Positions 13,104-26,813 of a stretch of DNA of 64,000 nucleotides are shown piece after piece. Each line of letters opens with the position of its first letter. Position 1 is the first letter of the stretch. A program made the translations under genes and the position numbers. Below the pieces are notes generated by a model that was not told where the DNA came from, ran no database searches, and saw only the letters and a program-made list of their open reading frames with translations. Origin of the DNA: Rotaria macrura (lineage: Eukaryota > Rotifera > Eurotatoria > Philodinida > Philodinidae); NCBI GenBank assembly GCA_900239685.1, contig OENT01000570.1:33331-97330 (forward strand), in the 5' to 3' direction.

Positions 13104-14829
13104 TTTTTCATAAATTAGTATTGAAGTAAACTAAAATTTGCCTTTTCTGTCTGCAAAAGGAAACGATACTGCAAGTTGTCATATACTCATCCTTCTTTTC
13201 TTTTAAAAGCGGAATACGGATACAATGCTGATTTATAATAACCTTTATATAAGAGCATGTCACAAAAGAAGTAGAAGAAGAAGAAGAACAAGAGAAAAAA
13301 AGGACCATGTGAAGAGCGTTCACAATGAAATCGTATATTCTATAACGTAGCGATTAATGCTTAGCATTTAGTTGACAGACTTCATTAATGGAAGTATCAA
13401 GTATATACTACTACTTAACAAAGAGAGGATGCTTTTTTAAATTACAAATAATCAGTAAATATAGGTTATTACAATTATTGTGTAGTATATCATAATTATT
13501 TTCCAAGAGAAACGACTCGAATATCTTGAATTGAGTATAATAGAAATAAGGTCAGAATACTCCGAAGTTGTTTTTTAATAATTTAATGGACCCCGTCACT
13601 TTTTGTTCTTTTTCTTACTTGTCTCGTCATACGAGATACTTCCTTTGATTAAGAAGAAAACATGTCTTTTATGTTCATATGAAATAAACTTCTGATTCTT
13701 CTATTAAACAGTCAATGACTTAACTAGTGAATTCTCATTTTTGATAATTTACAAATATTTCGTACGATTTATTTTCTATGTTCGAAAATATGAATAACAA
13801 AAAGAACAGAAAATTTTTCTTTAATTCTTACAGATGACACGAATTTGTCGTGATATTTAACTTGAGAATTTAATTGATAATTTTCATGTCTTTTATTGTT
13901 TTCTTCTTTGACTGTAATTCATCAAATGTGATTAATCACTTTTTTTTAAAAAGATTTTCGTCTCGATTTACATTCATAATCTGTTATTGAAAATATCATA
14001 CTTAAGCACTGTCATCCATTGAAGTTAAATAGTAGCTAACAATTATTTCTTATTATGTTGAAATTCATAAAAGAATATATTCATGGATTCACAAAATTAT
14101 TTTACATATGTCAATAAAAGCATTCGTCTTATATTTATGTGAATGCAGAACGGAGTCTGTATGTACTTTGCTTTTTTACTAAAGATCCAACTGAGAATTC
14201 TATTCACCGCTTGAAAGATAAATGAATCGTTTATGTTATTGTTGATACGTGAACGTCTGCAACAGTTGAAAGGTGCACAGAGATTGTAAAAACGTTGTTT
14301 CTGTCTGAAATCATTTTACGCTTGATCTTAATATAAGAAAAAACATCTGACCTTTAACATCTGAACATAGATTATAACCGAAAAGATATGTTCGGCTTTT
14401 AATTAATAGAGATGACCGAGTGTCATGGTGCACGTAGTTGACTAAGCGCATCAAAGTTATCAATATAGACATTAAATCAAATATAGATCAACAAAAACAA
14501 AAAAAGAAGTTCATCACAACAAGATGACGCGCATGTTTGTTGAAGAGTTTTATTGACTAAAACCTATTTAATAGGCTTCAGATTTATCTTAATAAGAAAA
14601 ATTCTAGTTTACTATAATCCTAAATTGTAAACTTTCACTTAAAAGAATGAACAATAAAATGCGTTGGATGATTTTGTCGAACATGAAAATTTATTTAGAA
14701 GATTTTTGCTGCCATATTTTTTGTGGCATAAAAATTGAAAAATGAAATGAAGACATCAAAAGAAAAATATTAATAATTAAATATAGAATGTCACTTTTAT
14801 TTATTTATTTTTCCTCTATTTTAACATAT
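13104..14829. other. Intergenic AT-rich stretch
   Basis: Upstream region of the nuclear receptor and 3' flank of RIBC2. A GAAGAAGAAG purine run lies near 13270-13300. Minus-strand AATAAA signals near 14796-14810 suit RIBC2 polyadenylation. No gene or element recognised. Confidence 0.55.
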
Positions 14830-17800
14830 TTATCTTGTTGTTGTATTGAATTGCGTGAAATAAGCTGCTGTTGGTTGATTTGTATAAACAACACGATCAA
14901 GGTACTGCTTGAGATTACGTTGTTCATTTGCTAGACGTTGATTATCATTATTGAGGTCATGTTCGAATGTACGTCGTTCATGATCAACATGTTTTTCAAG
15001 AATCATACCAGCTTTAGCTTCAGCAAAGCGTCGTCGATTCCATTCATCTTCACGCTGTTGTTCTTCTTCATCACGAAGCTAAAAATACAAGAGCAAAGAA
15101 AAGCAACAAGTGAACTGTTTTGAAAATACTTCGCAAAACAAAGCATATTGTTACTTTTTTCTCTTCAATTTGATGTTGTTGTTCTTCACGTATACGACGT
15201 AATTGATCTTCAGTCATACCTTTCCATCTGTCTGGTACAACACGATGAGGTCCAAATTGACTGATAGCTTGATCAGGATTTTCTGTTAATAAATCACTCG
15301 TTATCATATTTGCCATTTCAGAAAAATTATCATAATCTTCTTGACGTTTCTTCAATGCACGACGTTCTTGTGTTTCTCGGAACTGAAAAATTTTATAAAC
15401 ATAATCAAACATGAGTTTTCAAGTATGCAGATTGTTATAATTAATAATATGTAGGAAAATTGAAACTCTCCTGCTTCAGAACTCATAGTAGCATAGAAAA
15501 ATAGTAATAACATCTTCCATAACGGACTTGTGAGTACTTTCGAAGTTCTTAACTTCATCGCACGTTTTAGAAATCTTAGATATTTAACCTGCATACATTT
15601 TAGTCGTTTTGTTCAATTCGATGGTAAAAGAATTGTCCGTGACAATGAAAGTATGTATCGTCGATCTACTATTAATAATTTACAAAGCTACTAAAGACTT
15701 CTTAACACTCGAACTTGCCATTCGTCATTATTGTCAAAATGTCGGTATTGACGATTTTTTTTTCGAATTATATTTTGTCATTCTTGATTTAGTTATAAAA
15801 TTAATTTCAATATCTGACATGTACTTTTCTCTTTTGTCATCGATGTATAACGTCATAGAGATTTTGCTGAGATGTGTTAGAAAGTCTTTCATTGTTGGAA
15901 TGTCAAAGGAGATAATGTCTCAAGATAGGTACTAATCTGTTAACGTATTTATGCTTCAGGGTTTTCCCTTTGGAAATTCATTTTTTTTTAATTTAGCTAA
16001 GTATCTAATAACATAATATAAACATACAATTAATGACAAGTTAAATTGATTGCCTTTGAAATTTTCCTGTAAAATGTCTCGATTTATTCAAAAATGAACC
16101 TATCTATTTGTACGATTTACTTGTGGAAGTCCGTTCTGTTAAAATATACATCATACTAGTGATTCTTACGATTCCAAAATCAGATTTTCATAGAATGAAT
16201 TTCGTTCATTGTGAAAGTCGATATTATAACATATAAATTCTCGTAAAATTCGTTCGACGGGTTTTTAATGGCAATTCAAATTATTTCATTCCATTAGAAT
16301 TCTACAATTTTCAATACATGATATTTCATCTTATAATGTTTCTTAATGACACATTATCTTGTGTGTCCTATGTATGATGATAACAATCGATTCGAAATAA
16401 AAAAAATGAATGTTTTTCAACAATTGAAGTCTTAAAAATGAAAATTCATCAGAAGAGAAATCTCTTTTGAAATGATTCTTAGTTTACTGAGTATGTCATT
16501 GTAAGCCAAAGTAGAAAAATATGCTCGTCATTAGCAATCTAGCTTTGTTTTGGTTTCAACTATTCTATTGAGTTGTTCAAACAAAAACAACTTATCTTTA
16601 GTTCATAATAACTGATACGATTTCTCATCTGTGATTAAAATTCCTCGAATGTTCTGTTTTTCTATTTGTATGACTTCTTTTGCTTGAAAACTGTTTGTAT
16701 TAATTAAATATAAAACTCAAAAAGATTTGAATTCTTACTGAAGCTTAGTGCAGTGAATCAATTTTAAGTGTATCGAACTATTTCTGACATTTGAGTTCAA
16801 TTTCAAGTAGTTAGCAGATCTGCAATTCCATCTAACATTATTCGTACGATAAAAATACTTCGAAAAATTTCATATTCGTCGAGTTTTCTCATCAGTGCAA
16901 ATTCTCGACAAATACAAAGTTCAGTTCTAACCAGAAATCAAATGTGGAATTTTTCTCAAATGTTTAAAGTTCATTACAGATCGTTTCGAATGTACCCAAG
17001 AAGTTTAATGCAAGTGATTTCGGTCTTCGGTAATGTCATTCACGTTACTAAATTCAACTCTCACATGAATCCAACATTGGATTTACTTCCTCACAGTTGC
17101 GGAAGTTTCATTAGTGAAATTGGGAAGTGTTGCGATAGAATAATCACTAGTTTTTTTTTTGTAGTTAAAACGGAATAGATTTTCACATGGATTTCTTTCG
17201 AATGCACCCTATAAAGATTGAACAGGGAACATATCCAGTTGTCAAATCACTTTTCTATCAGTAATACAAACGTCTCGAACAATTTGATTTTCCACACCTT
17301 CATTACCGAAGATTTACTGGACTTCTGAATAGAACGCTGTGATCACCGAAAAGATCAACTTCCACCATTGCCTGAATAAAGATTTCAATGAGACTAGCGC
17401 ATCGAACAAGTTGAACTAGCCTCATTGAAATCTTTATTCAGGCAAAGTTGGAAATTGACTTTGTCAGTGATCACAGTCTTCTATTCAGAAGTCCAGTAAA
17501 TTTTCTATATGTCGGAAATGAAGACTCAGAAAACCAAATCATTCTAAAACTTTGCTTGCTACTCACTAGTACGAATACAATGAATATCATCCTAGTAGAA
17601 AAGCGATTTGACACCCGATTTACAAGAAAAGAACATTGACAGAAGCTTTAACTGTTGTATTCAATCGTTTTTTTTTTGTTGTGATCTAATGATCGATGGA
17701 AAGCTATAGTATTTCAATAGTAAGAAATCCATAGTCCGAATTCTTGTCAAGATATTCCTAGACTACTGTGAACTAAAATATACAGTAAGTACTATTTAAT

Positions 17801-18801
17801 AGTTAGAAACATTTTCCTTCGAAATTTTAGTTTGATTTGTATTCTAACGATTATCTGAAAAATAAAAGAGAACAATGGTTGAAATCGGAAAAAAATATAT
17901 CTAACTATAAACGAAATTATTGTATAAAATTTTTGAAAGTTTCTTCATAACTTACTAATGCATCATTGTAATTTTTGATTGATTCATTAATTGCTTTTCG
18001 ACACTCTTCTTCAGCTTGTTGAAGTTCAATTGAACGTTGATCTAATTCATTTTGTTTTATATGAAATAGACGATCAGCGGCTTGCTGATGTTGTTCTGCA
18101 CGTTTTTGTGCTTCACGTTGCAGACGTGACCATTCCTGTAATTGTTCTTGTTGATATTTCTTTCGTGCACATGAATTAAGATCTTCACCTTGAAATTTTT
18201 GTAAACTAGCTATGCCACAACGTGGATCATCATCGGAAACACGTGCTGGCATATCCTTTTTCAAATAATCTGGATCATTCAAATCCCATTCTCCTATTGA
18301 ATGCAAAGTGATGAATAACATAATTAGGAAAATAGTTTTCGTACTTTGTGCAGATGGTTGTTGATGTAGAGCACGAAATTCATTTACTGCTCGATTATTT
18401 TCTCTTTCATCGAATTCTTGACGACGTTCAAGTAATTGAGCGACTTTATCATTTCGAATAGCATCCTCAGCTAGAAAAAAAATAATAATTTCTAGATTGT
18501 AGTTTTTAATGATATCGAATATATATGCACTTACCAAATGCATTGGCACGTTTGTTTTCTAGATCTTCTAACCAATTTCGATCTTCAATTTGCTGATTTA
18601 ATGCTTCTTTATCGATCTATATTTTGATTCAAACAAAATATACGTCAGTTGAATATTCAAATAGAAGAAGATATTAGTACGAACGCCTATTTGTCGATAT
18701 CTAGCGTTGAATACTCTTCCTTGACGTTCTTTTTCGGCCCGTCGGCGTCGTTCTATAGCGGCTATTTCTTTTAAATCGAGTGGAATATCGAGTTTATACA
18801 T
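14830..18801 (-). CDS. RIBC2: RIB43A-like with coiled-coils protein 2, ciliary microtubule inner protein
   Basis: Filamentous coiled-coil protein that sits inside the A-tubule of axonemal doublets and stabilises cilia (known for the family). Exons 18801-18685, 18616-18535, 18470-18345, 18293-17956, 15382-15155 and 15078-14830 keep frame throughout and give 379 aa, close to the human length. Signatures: N-terminal [19 protein letters not shown] with [34 protein letters not shown], the near-invariant [14 protein letters not shown], and the C-terminal [15 protein letters not shown]. The protein is almost all charged helix. Intron 1 uses a weak donor (GTTCGT). Intron 4 is 2573 bp and contains a foldback repeat. 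Its divergent neighbour is the nicotinic receptor gene, 1.9 kb away. Cilia are abundant in rotifers, so a ciliary gene is unsurprising. Confidence 0.95.
17238..17610. repeat. Foldback repeat in RIBC2 intron 4
   Basis: A large inverted repeat with a short loop near 17398-17414. Core arms are about 17310-17397 and 17415-17501: AGATTTACTGGACTTCTG on the left mirrors CAGAAGTCCAGTAAAT on the right, and GCCTGAATAAAGATTTCAAT mirrors its complement. Weaker symmetry reaches 17238 and 17610 (GTCAAATCACTTTTCTA against its diverged complement). No coding content or target duplication was seen, so it could be a MITE or a local inverted duplication. Confidence 0.75.
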
Positions 18802-20731
18802 ATTGACTTATATCAAAGTCGATGTATTTCAACGACAAGAAACAAAGTCACCAAAAAAAAAAAATAACACTAAATTTCACCATTATCATTTCACATTGTC
18901 ATGACAATATAAAGATGAAATGAAGAAGCAGTGTTATTTTAGAGCGACATCTGCTTCAAATATCTATATATATAGATAGATAGGGTATTCAAAAATTCAC
19001 TTACGAAAACAAAAATTGTACATCTACATCGAATGCACCATCAAATAAGCTAACTTTGTTCCTGATGGTAGAGAAAATTACCGTCATTTTTATATGGCAG
19101 CAGTTTATTATGACACTTGAAAAATACTATTGCGAAATTTAGCCATTCTTTTGCAGACAGCTCTATCAGTACTAGTCAATCACAAAAAAGGACGACTTAT
19201 TCACAATTGTTGCTTTCTAGAACTTTTTCTTCAAATCATTTTGTTTTCCAACATGACCGGCAGAAAAGTAGGTTTTCGAATACCGTTGCGATCTTTGTTG
19301 AACTTGTCCTAGAAGTACCTTATTAAATGTTAATTCAAGTCACTAGTATTTTCATCACTTTTCTGTACACGAACATTTTAGATGATCTTGATAAGTCACA
19401 GATAGGTTATCGAAAAGTCAAGGACTCAAATAAATTATTTTAAAATAGAGAAAATTTCTAAAACATGAGGAATTTGCATCATAATACAGAAAACCAAAAT
19501 CTATCATTTATTTTTGACAGAAGTGTGACGTTTTTTCTGCTAAAGAAAAACTAAGAAGGTTTCTCTATCATCAAGAAAAAAGTTGCTCATATGGGTCATG
19601 ATTTCGGCTGAGATATACAATTTTCTTTTTGGTAAATGAGTTATCCGACACTGTGTTTACATAAATGCAATTGTACTACATTTCCCATGTAACGTCTGAA
19701 AGTTATTCATCTACCAATGAATTATTCTGTTCAAGTGAGAGATAAATAGTACAAATAAGATAAGATAAGAAGGAAAGCAAACCATTCAAAATTCATTTAA
19801 ATACTATGGGCACAATTTATGAATCGGTAACTTGTTAAGGATTACGAGAGGATGCCGGCGTGGATTTTAATGTGCGAGCAGAATAGCATTAACGACAGTT
19901 ATAATAGTCTTCGACTACACTTACAGCCCGTCAGGTATAAGGATCGAACCCACGACAATGATTTCTACCATTGTATTGGGCAGGAAAACACAGAAGTAAT
20001 TTGTCGATTGGAAACATTATTGATTTGTCCTCCAATGATTTTGGGTTGGTTTCTGCCGAAAACAATAGTAGTTGCTGAATTGTAGGAGAGTTTTGGAAAA
20101 TTTAATGGAGTATACCATATTTCAATTATGTCGGTTTTGGGTCCGATGGGCTCAACCTGCATAACACCTTTACTGTTGTATGGGTACTTAGTGTTGACAG
20201 ATGATATTACTAAGATGTAGTAAATGCTACAGAATACATAGAGATACATTACCATCTAGTTTGTCTCTTACGACAATAAAGAATCTTTTCCTTGGTGTCA
20301 TAATTTGTACTTTATTTCAACTCAAATATAGTCAATCTATTTGGAGAAGTTTCGCCGTAAAGATTGCACATACTATAAATAAATGATTATTCCTGATTCT
20401 AGTTTCCATGAATGGTAATCTATATACATACCGATGAACATTTAATATCGTTATGAGTATAAAAAATAGAAATATTTCGCTATAAAATTAATGAAGAGCT
20501 TCGTTTTCACTTGTTAAACTGAGTAATAACTATAGTTTTAGTGTTATCTTTAATACTAAATGATGTTTGTATATATCCAATAAAAAATACACATGCCTAG
20601 TAATTTTGATAATCGCCATAATTTGGAATGTCAATGCTTTAGTTTTATTATTCTATCATTATGAATAAGATTATTCAATTATTTCACAGCAAGATTGACA
20701 TAAGACAAAGATTGTAACAACAAATAACTCG
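18802..20731. other. Divergent intergenic region between RIBC2 and the nicotinic receptor gene
   Basis: Must hold the promoters of both flanking genes. A short TATA/GATA microsatellite lies near 18964-18980. A tRNA-like fragment lies at 19920-19985, within a less AT-rich block from about 19840 to 20200 that looks unlike its surroundings and may be an old insertion. Nothing else recognised. Confidence 0.5.
19920..19985 (-). repeat. tRNA-like fragment, possible SINE head or relic
   Basis: On the minus strand an A-box-like ACAATGGTAGAA is followed after only about 12 bases by a good B box, GGTTCGATCC, and outer bases GCCC and GGGC could pair. There is no room for a normal anticodon arm, so this is not a working tRNA. 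A tRNA-derived repeat is possible; chance resemblance cannot be excluded. Confidence 0.25.
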
Positions 20732-23700
20732 ATGAATAGACTATCTGTCATTCAATATCGACGTTATTTCATACTCATACATATGTATAAAATCTCATTG
20801 GATATGTCGTTTATACTTTTATTGTTTTGGTCGTTAGTTACAGGTATATGCTTATGATTTGTTTCTAACAAACTTTCTAATTACATGAACATGACTAGGA
20901 ATTCGATGTGATGTTGAAATGAATTTAACTCGAACCTTATTAAGTCCTATCATTTACGATAAATCTATTCGACCAACTGTAAATCATCGTGATGTTACAA
21001 ACGTTTCATTTGATCTATCACTTGCTCAATTAATTGATGTTGATGAAAAAAATCAAATTATAACAACCAATCAATGGCTAACCATGGTAGTTTTTATTAC
21101 GAAAGAAAACTAAAGGGCATCTATTGATTTCATGATTTCGATCGATCCTATTTAGATTTGGTTCGATCCAAAACTAAGATGGGATCCATCTAATTGGAAT
21201 AATGTTAGTTTACTTCATATAAAATATGATAAAGTCTGGTTGCCCGATATTGTTTTATACAATGTGAGTTACTTGTTAAATCTTGAAAACTAATATGAAT
21301 GTTACATAAAATAGTTTGATAAAATACGAAAGTCTTTCAAGATCCATACACACTGTATGCTGAACGATTTATACTTGAGATAGTCGTGCTTTTAGCATGT
21401 TATTACTAAATCCTTTTGAAATCTAAAGATATTTTTGGTAGAAAGAGACACGAGTACAATACTTAGAACCTGTTGAACATAGTCTATATATATATATATA
21501 TATATATAGATAGTAATTATTAATTTACTCTTGACAATTTTTTAAGACGCACACCAATCCAGGCAGAAAGTTTTAAGTGGTAGAGGCGGCGGCGAAAATT
21601 CTTTCTCTTAATTGAGAAACAAAATAAGGAGATGCAAATATCTGCATGAGTAAGTTGCAAATTTTTCATACGATTAATTTGCAAAAACAAAACTTGGCCT
21701 CGACAATTTTTAAGTAGCGCATTTTTTTATCCTCTATCTCGGTCTATTACGACCGAAGTTCGTCAACAATTTCTTAGATATTCAAGGGAAATACAACATG
21801 GACAATATCATATTAACAGCTGAAATAACAGATGGCCCATGAAGAATGTTGATCGTAGTATTTTGTCAATAACTCTATCACCTGTCATTTATTTGTTATA
21901 ATTCTTGTTTTGAAAAGATCCAGTATTTAATTCCTTACAGAACAATGTGTAATAGCTATTTTTTGCACTTCAAAACGACCACGTACTAAGACTAAGAAAA
22001 AACTTTCAAGTTCAAAATGGATTACAATTTGATGTGAGCTTCGAAAATTTATACGCAGGCTTAAGTTATGTGAAGAAGCATTTTCTGATACATTGAAATG
22101 TATTCTTTGTGATGTATTTGAAAATATTTTCTTTGAAATTAGTCTTCTTGCATTACTTGGATATTTTCCAAAACGGCTTAATTTGGGTTCTCCAGAAAAA
22201 ACACTTCGCATAACTCGAACAGGTGTACAGTGATTTAGATCAGTCTATTAGCTTTCAAAGAAAAGGAAATCCTTAGTGTATGTTTGTGCAAGCATTAATA
22301 ACAGTCGAATAATTTCGAAAGACCGAAACAATTGATCCTGAATTATCCACTCAATTTTTGATTAAAATCTATTTTCAAAGGCATTTATCTTATCCATAGT
22401 TTTATGCTCTTTAACATGATTGTATTTTTGAAGCTCTCCATGTGGGAAAGCAAGTTTTAGAATAATCGGGTTTTGCGAGTTGAAAGTTGAAGATTTTCTG
22501 ACCATGTCTCTCTATCTTAGTACGCCGCCATTTTAATGTTTTGAAAACATCTGTTACATGTCGTTCTGTAAAGTTTTGAATATTGAATCTTTTCAAAACA
22601 AAAATTATTGTTCAAATAAATGACAGGTGACAGAGTTTTTGATAAACTGCTAACATCGCAATTCATTATTCGCCAAGCAGTATGTACTAACTAATTACGT
22701 CGGGGCAAAGCGAATCTTCAACAGACTTAAGATTTACCATAAAAAAACTTTAAGATTTAGACCTGGAATTTTGTTTTAATCTAACATGACTCCAGTTTTA
22801 TAATCGTTTACATTGAGAACAAATCCAAATACGTTTGCACCAAGTCTTAAAGTTTCGAATTCGTTCCACCCTACACTAACAGAATAGTGTTGAACCGAAT
22901 CAAATAATTCAGCAAAAAACTATAGAACAGACAAGCTTCACAATGTCATTGAACAGGTATTTTTTCATATTCACGATAGAGCATCGAATGCTGTACGAAA
23001 CAGTCTGATTCCAAATAGATGAAAATTTTCTTTTTTTCCCTAGCATGTCGGTAAAAATCGACGTTTCTATTTTTGACATATTTCTCTTATAAATAAGTGA
23101 TGGTATGAGCTACAGATCTACAATTGTATGGATAAAACATTAAAAATTAGTCGATCGAGAGACAAAATGTTCGAGTTGAAATGATGATCTGGTACCGAAA
23201 AATTTCAATTCCCTCGTATATGTTCATTACATGTGACGTTCTCTTTCACAAGTACATAGAATTTATTGTTTGTTCAAGAGAAATGAATCTCTTCTAGAAT
23301 AAATTCTTCGAATGAAAGAGTTAAACACTGAAAATCGACTTGAAAACTTCCGTTTCATCTTGTGAGATATGACATAGGTAAGGAATAATAGTTCTTAATT
23401 GAGGATTTCTGCTTGGAAGATATCGTTCAATCCTTGGAGGAAGCAACCGATCGTACTCAGAATTATCTACGATTAAGTTCAATGTCCTCAATATTCTCAC
23501 ATGCAATTATTGTATTCGAATTTATCTGTTCAAAAAAGAAAATTTATAAAAATTTTCTTCTAAACGATGTTTTCGATGAGATCTGTTATTATTTTAGAAT
23601 GCTGATAATCTTGCTGCTTTAAGTCAAATATCAACTAATGTTATGGTTTCTTATGAAGGTACAGTTACATGGTTATCAACGAATATATTTCGAAGTTCAT

Positions 23701-26700
23701 GTTCAATTGATGTTCGTTACTTTCCCTTTGGTAAAGTAAACAAATAAAACAATGTAAAATAATTCATGATATTTTTAGATGAACAAAATTGTTCGTTAAA
23801 ATTCGCCTCATGGACATATGATAGTGCTCGAATAGACTTGTCCAAAAAATCAAATATTGGTGATACAAGTAATTTTATGGCGAATTCAGGTTGTTGACAT
23901 GAACAAATTAGTTTTCTTTTTTTTTTCGTTCATAATAAATATTTGTCTTCTCAGAATGGGAAATCATTGGAGTACATGCGAAAAAGAATGTTGTTAAATA
24001 TTCATGTTGTAAGTTAAATAAATGCATTTATTATCGACATAAACATGTACACGAAATGAATTTCAGGCGATGAAACATTTCCCGATCTAACTTATACGAT
24101 ACAAATGCGTCGTCGTCCATTGTTTTATGTTTTTAATTTAATATTTCCATGTTTTCTTATCACTATTGTTGCTTTTCTTGGTTTTTGTGTACCATCACAT
24201 AGTGGTTATATCGATGAAATGATTTTTATTGTTTTAATATGAACTCGTATTCTTTTTCTTTTTTTCTTTTCATTAGGAGAAAAAGTTGCCATCGGTGTTA
24301 CAACACTTCTGTCGATGACAGTTTTTCTCATGCTTGTTGCTGATAGTATGCCACCTAATGCTGATTCATTACCATTGATTGGTATGTTTTAAACACTATA
24401 GATACATTTTATTTTCTAGATTGTTTTAATTTAATCATATCATGAAATATTTCTCTTCAAGGAGATACTCCGCTGCACACCTCTCTCTGAAAATTCTGGA
24501 GAATAACTCATCGGAAAATTTTGAAATATTCATGATTGATAGATGTTCTCGAGTATAGCGAGACTTGTGTTAGACTCAAAGTTCCTAAATGATTTCTTGA
24601 ATAGGATGTTGGGCTTAAAATGATCCTTAATTTCAGCCCCGTTTCCTCGAAGTACTAAGTTTGATCGAATTGAAAATTATTTCAAAGATATTGGACACAA
24701 TATGGGATGAGCATTCCTATTTGTCTTTTCAATAGAATGCAGAAATAATGGATGTATCCTAGAAAAACTCCTGATTGTTTTTATTAGTTAAATTTTTTGT
24801 TCAAGCTGCCAGAAATCACAAGAGAAAACGTTTTGAAAAAATTGCAAAATATCTATATCCCCTGAAATAGAGACTTTCATAGTATACGTGACAAATTTTT
24901 CAGCTCGATCTCTTTTAGCATGCCAGAGAAACGGGGGGCGAAACCGTGTTTTTTCTGCTAAGATTTTGAGAATAATGTCCATTTTTGATTTTTTTCTTGA
25001 ATGCACTTGTTTTTTCTTCTTTCTATATAAGGTTGAATAGGTTTTCATCTTTTTTGCCATCATGATATCCTTCGTAATCAGAAAAATATGCTTTTTGTTG
25101 GCTATAAATCTCTTGTATCGCTAGTGGAAGGAAGGAAATAGATTGAATAGTCAATGAGAAATCAAAAACATTGATGTTAAATCATGTCGAAGGTACTGAC
25201 GTATCAATCAATAATAAGGAATTCTTCAGAAAATAAGTTCGAAGTTTGAAATTCTCGAACTCTCATCACATCAATCCTATTTTCAACTGAAATCGGACGA
25301 TGTCTTACGCATCTCTAACATAATCATGCACAAAAAATGAAATAACAACAAGTATATTAAGCGCAAAGACAAATTTTTCTGAAAAAAAAGGCTTACAATC
25401 GAGGTTTTTGTTAAATAGATGCATGCCAAAATGATACACTGCAAGTTTATATATATATCAATGAAAAACAAGAAATCGAAGAGAAAAAAACTTTTCACAG
25501 ACGGAAACACGACGTTTTTCATCAATCTAAACATATGGAAACGATTTTTAATTGTTAGAAATCACACACACGACATCGATTCTAATTCGACAGAAATACC
25601 CGAAGAAAGATTCGAAGTAAGAAGTTATTAAAGTGTCGAGATGACTGTTGATACGCTAGTCGATAAAAAAATTGAATGATCAATTTTATTCGACTACATG
25701 ATTTCTCACTGCCATTGGACGTTTAGTGTATTAGTAGAACGTTGTATTTTGTTTGTGAAAACTTTGATTAATAAGAAAATTCGACAATTTCAATTTTTCC
25801 AAATTACGAAGCGTCCGTGAGACAAGATTTGATGTTCACCAAAAATTTTAGTTTATCGCGAAATGAACTTGTAGTAAATGATACAACTTTGAGCAATTAT
25901 TAAATGTCAACTACGAAGTTTTCATGTCTATTCTGTATTAATAGTTTTTACAAGAATGGGAGAGAGCTTACGGTACTCTCGCCAATACTTCCTTGGGCGA
26001 AAATTAATGAATTCCTATCGAGTATCAAGAAAAATAAGTTTTGAAGTACAGCTTCGAAGTATCTACATGTGAATTGATCTTAATTAAAATCCGCCATTCT
26101 ATCAAAAGTGAGACAAATACATTTCAATTTTTATACAGGTGTCTATTATCTTTCGGCCATTTTAATTGTAAGTATTGCAACAGCTATGTCCGTCGCTTCC
26201 CTGAATATATATCATCATGGTAAAATTCACATTCATCCTGTACCAATGTGGATAGCTAAATTATTTTTCTTTATCATACCCAAATTACTTCGTATGGAAA
26301 TTCATTTACCCATACGTTTAGAAAAACAACATAATTCAACGGTAATGACAATTAAAAAGCAAAACTCCATAGATCATTATTTTCTTTCAGGCAACAATAT
26401 CAAGCAAAAATCAAGTCGAATGTTTCAATACAAATGAATCGAATTCATCACCAATTGGTACAATTCAATTAGATGAAGATTCTCTTGAACATGAGAAACT
26501 AACAGTTAAACCTCCTTCCGATAATCATCATACACCATCGGTACCTTTGATTCTTCGGTCTTACACATCGAAACAACCACGAAATACATCTAATGATAAG
26601 AATAATTTCAAATCATCAATGTATCATATAAATAATCTTATTGAAAAACATGAACATCGTTGTGAACAAGAAGAACAAAATACAACCATCGGAGAAGAAT

Positions 26701-26813
26701 GGCAAATATTAGGACGAATTCTAGATCGTTTATTTGTTTACATATTTCTTATTTGTACGATGCTTGTGTTTGGTTTTATTTTAGGTCAGGCACCACATTT
26801 AAGATTAAAATAA
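20732..26813 (+). CDS. Nicotinic acetylcholine receptor subunit, alpha-type
   Basis: Subunit of a cation-selective pentameric Cys-loop channel in the plasma membrane. Ten exons (20732-20843, 20899-21086, 21156-21263, 23598-23730, 23779-23889, 23955-24008, 24067-24204, 24277-24381, 26139-26341, 26391-26813) join in frame to 524 aa. Signal peptide with core [11 protein letters not shown]; loop D/A motifs NQWLTM and [14 protein letters not shown]; Cys-loop [15 protein letters not shown]; adjacent cysteines YSCCDETF in loop C (about residue 235), split by an intron, which mark an alpha-type, agonist-binding subunit. TM1 follows [17 protein letters not shown]2 is [20 protein letters not shown], whose GEK supports cation selectivity; TM3 [17 protein letters not shown]; a long cytoplasmic loop; TM4 [15 protein letters not shown]. 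Introns 3 (2.3 kb) and 8 (1.8 kb) are long. AATAAA lies near 26830. An upstream Met choice (20732 against the two inner Mets at 20783 and 20804) is unsettled. Confidence 0.95.
21845..22665. repeat. Diverged foldback in nicotinic receptor intron 3
   Basis: Left segment about 21845-22000 and right segment about 22510-22665 are inverted copies with moderate divergence: the left TCACCTGTCATTTATTTG is matched on the right minus strand, as is GTTTTGAAAAGAT, with spacing preserved. About 500 bp separates the arms. Read outward-in, both arms give weakly similar open peptides ([10 protein letters not shown] against [10 protein letters not shown]), so they may be two old copies of one short element in opposite directions. 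An alternating TA run lies outside it at about 21485-21510. Confidence 0.65.

Noticed and set aside
16942-17178. 78-codon open frame in RIBC2 intron 4
   Set aside because: No family resemblance, inside an intron, and no splice partners.
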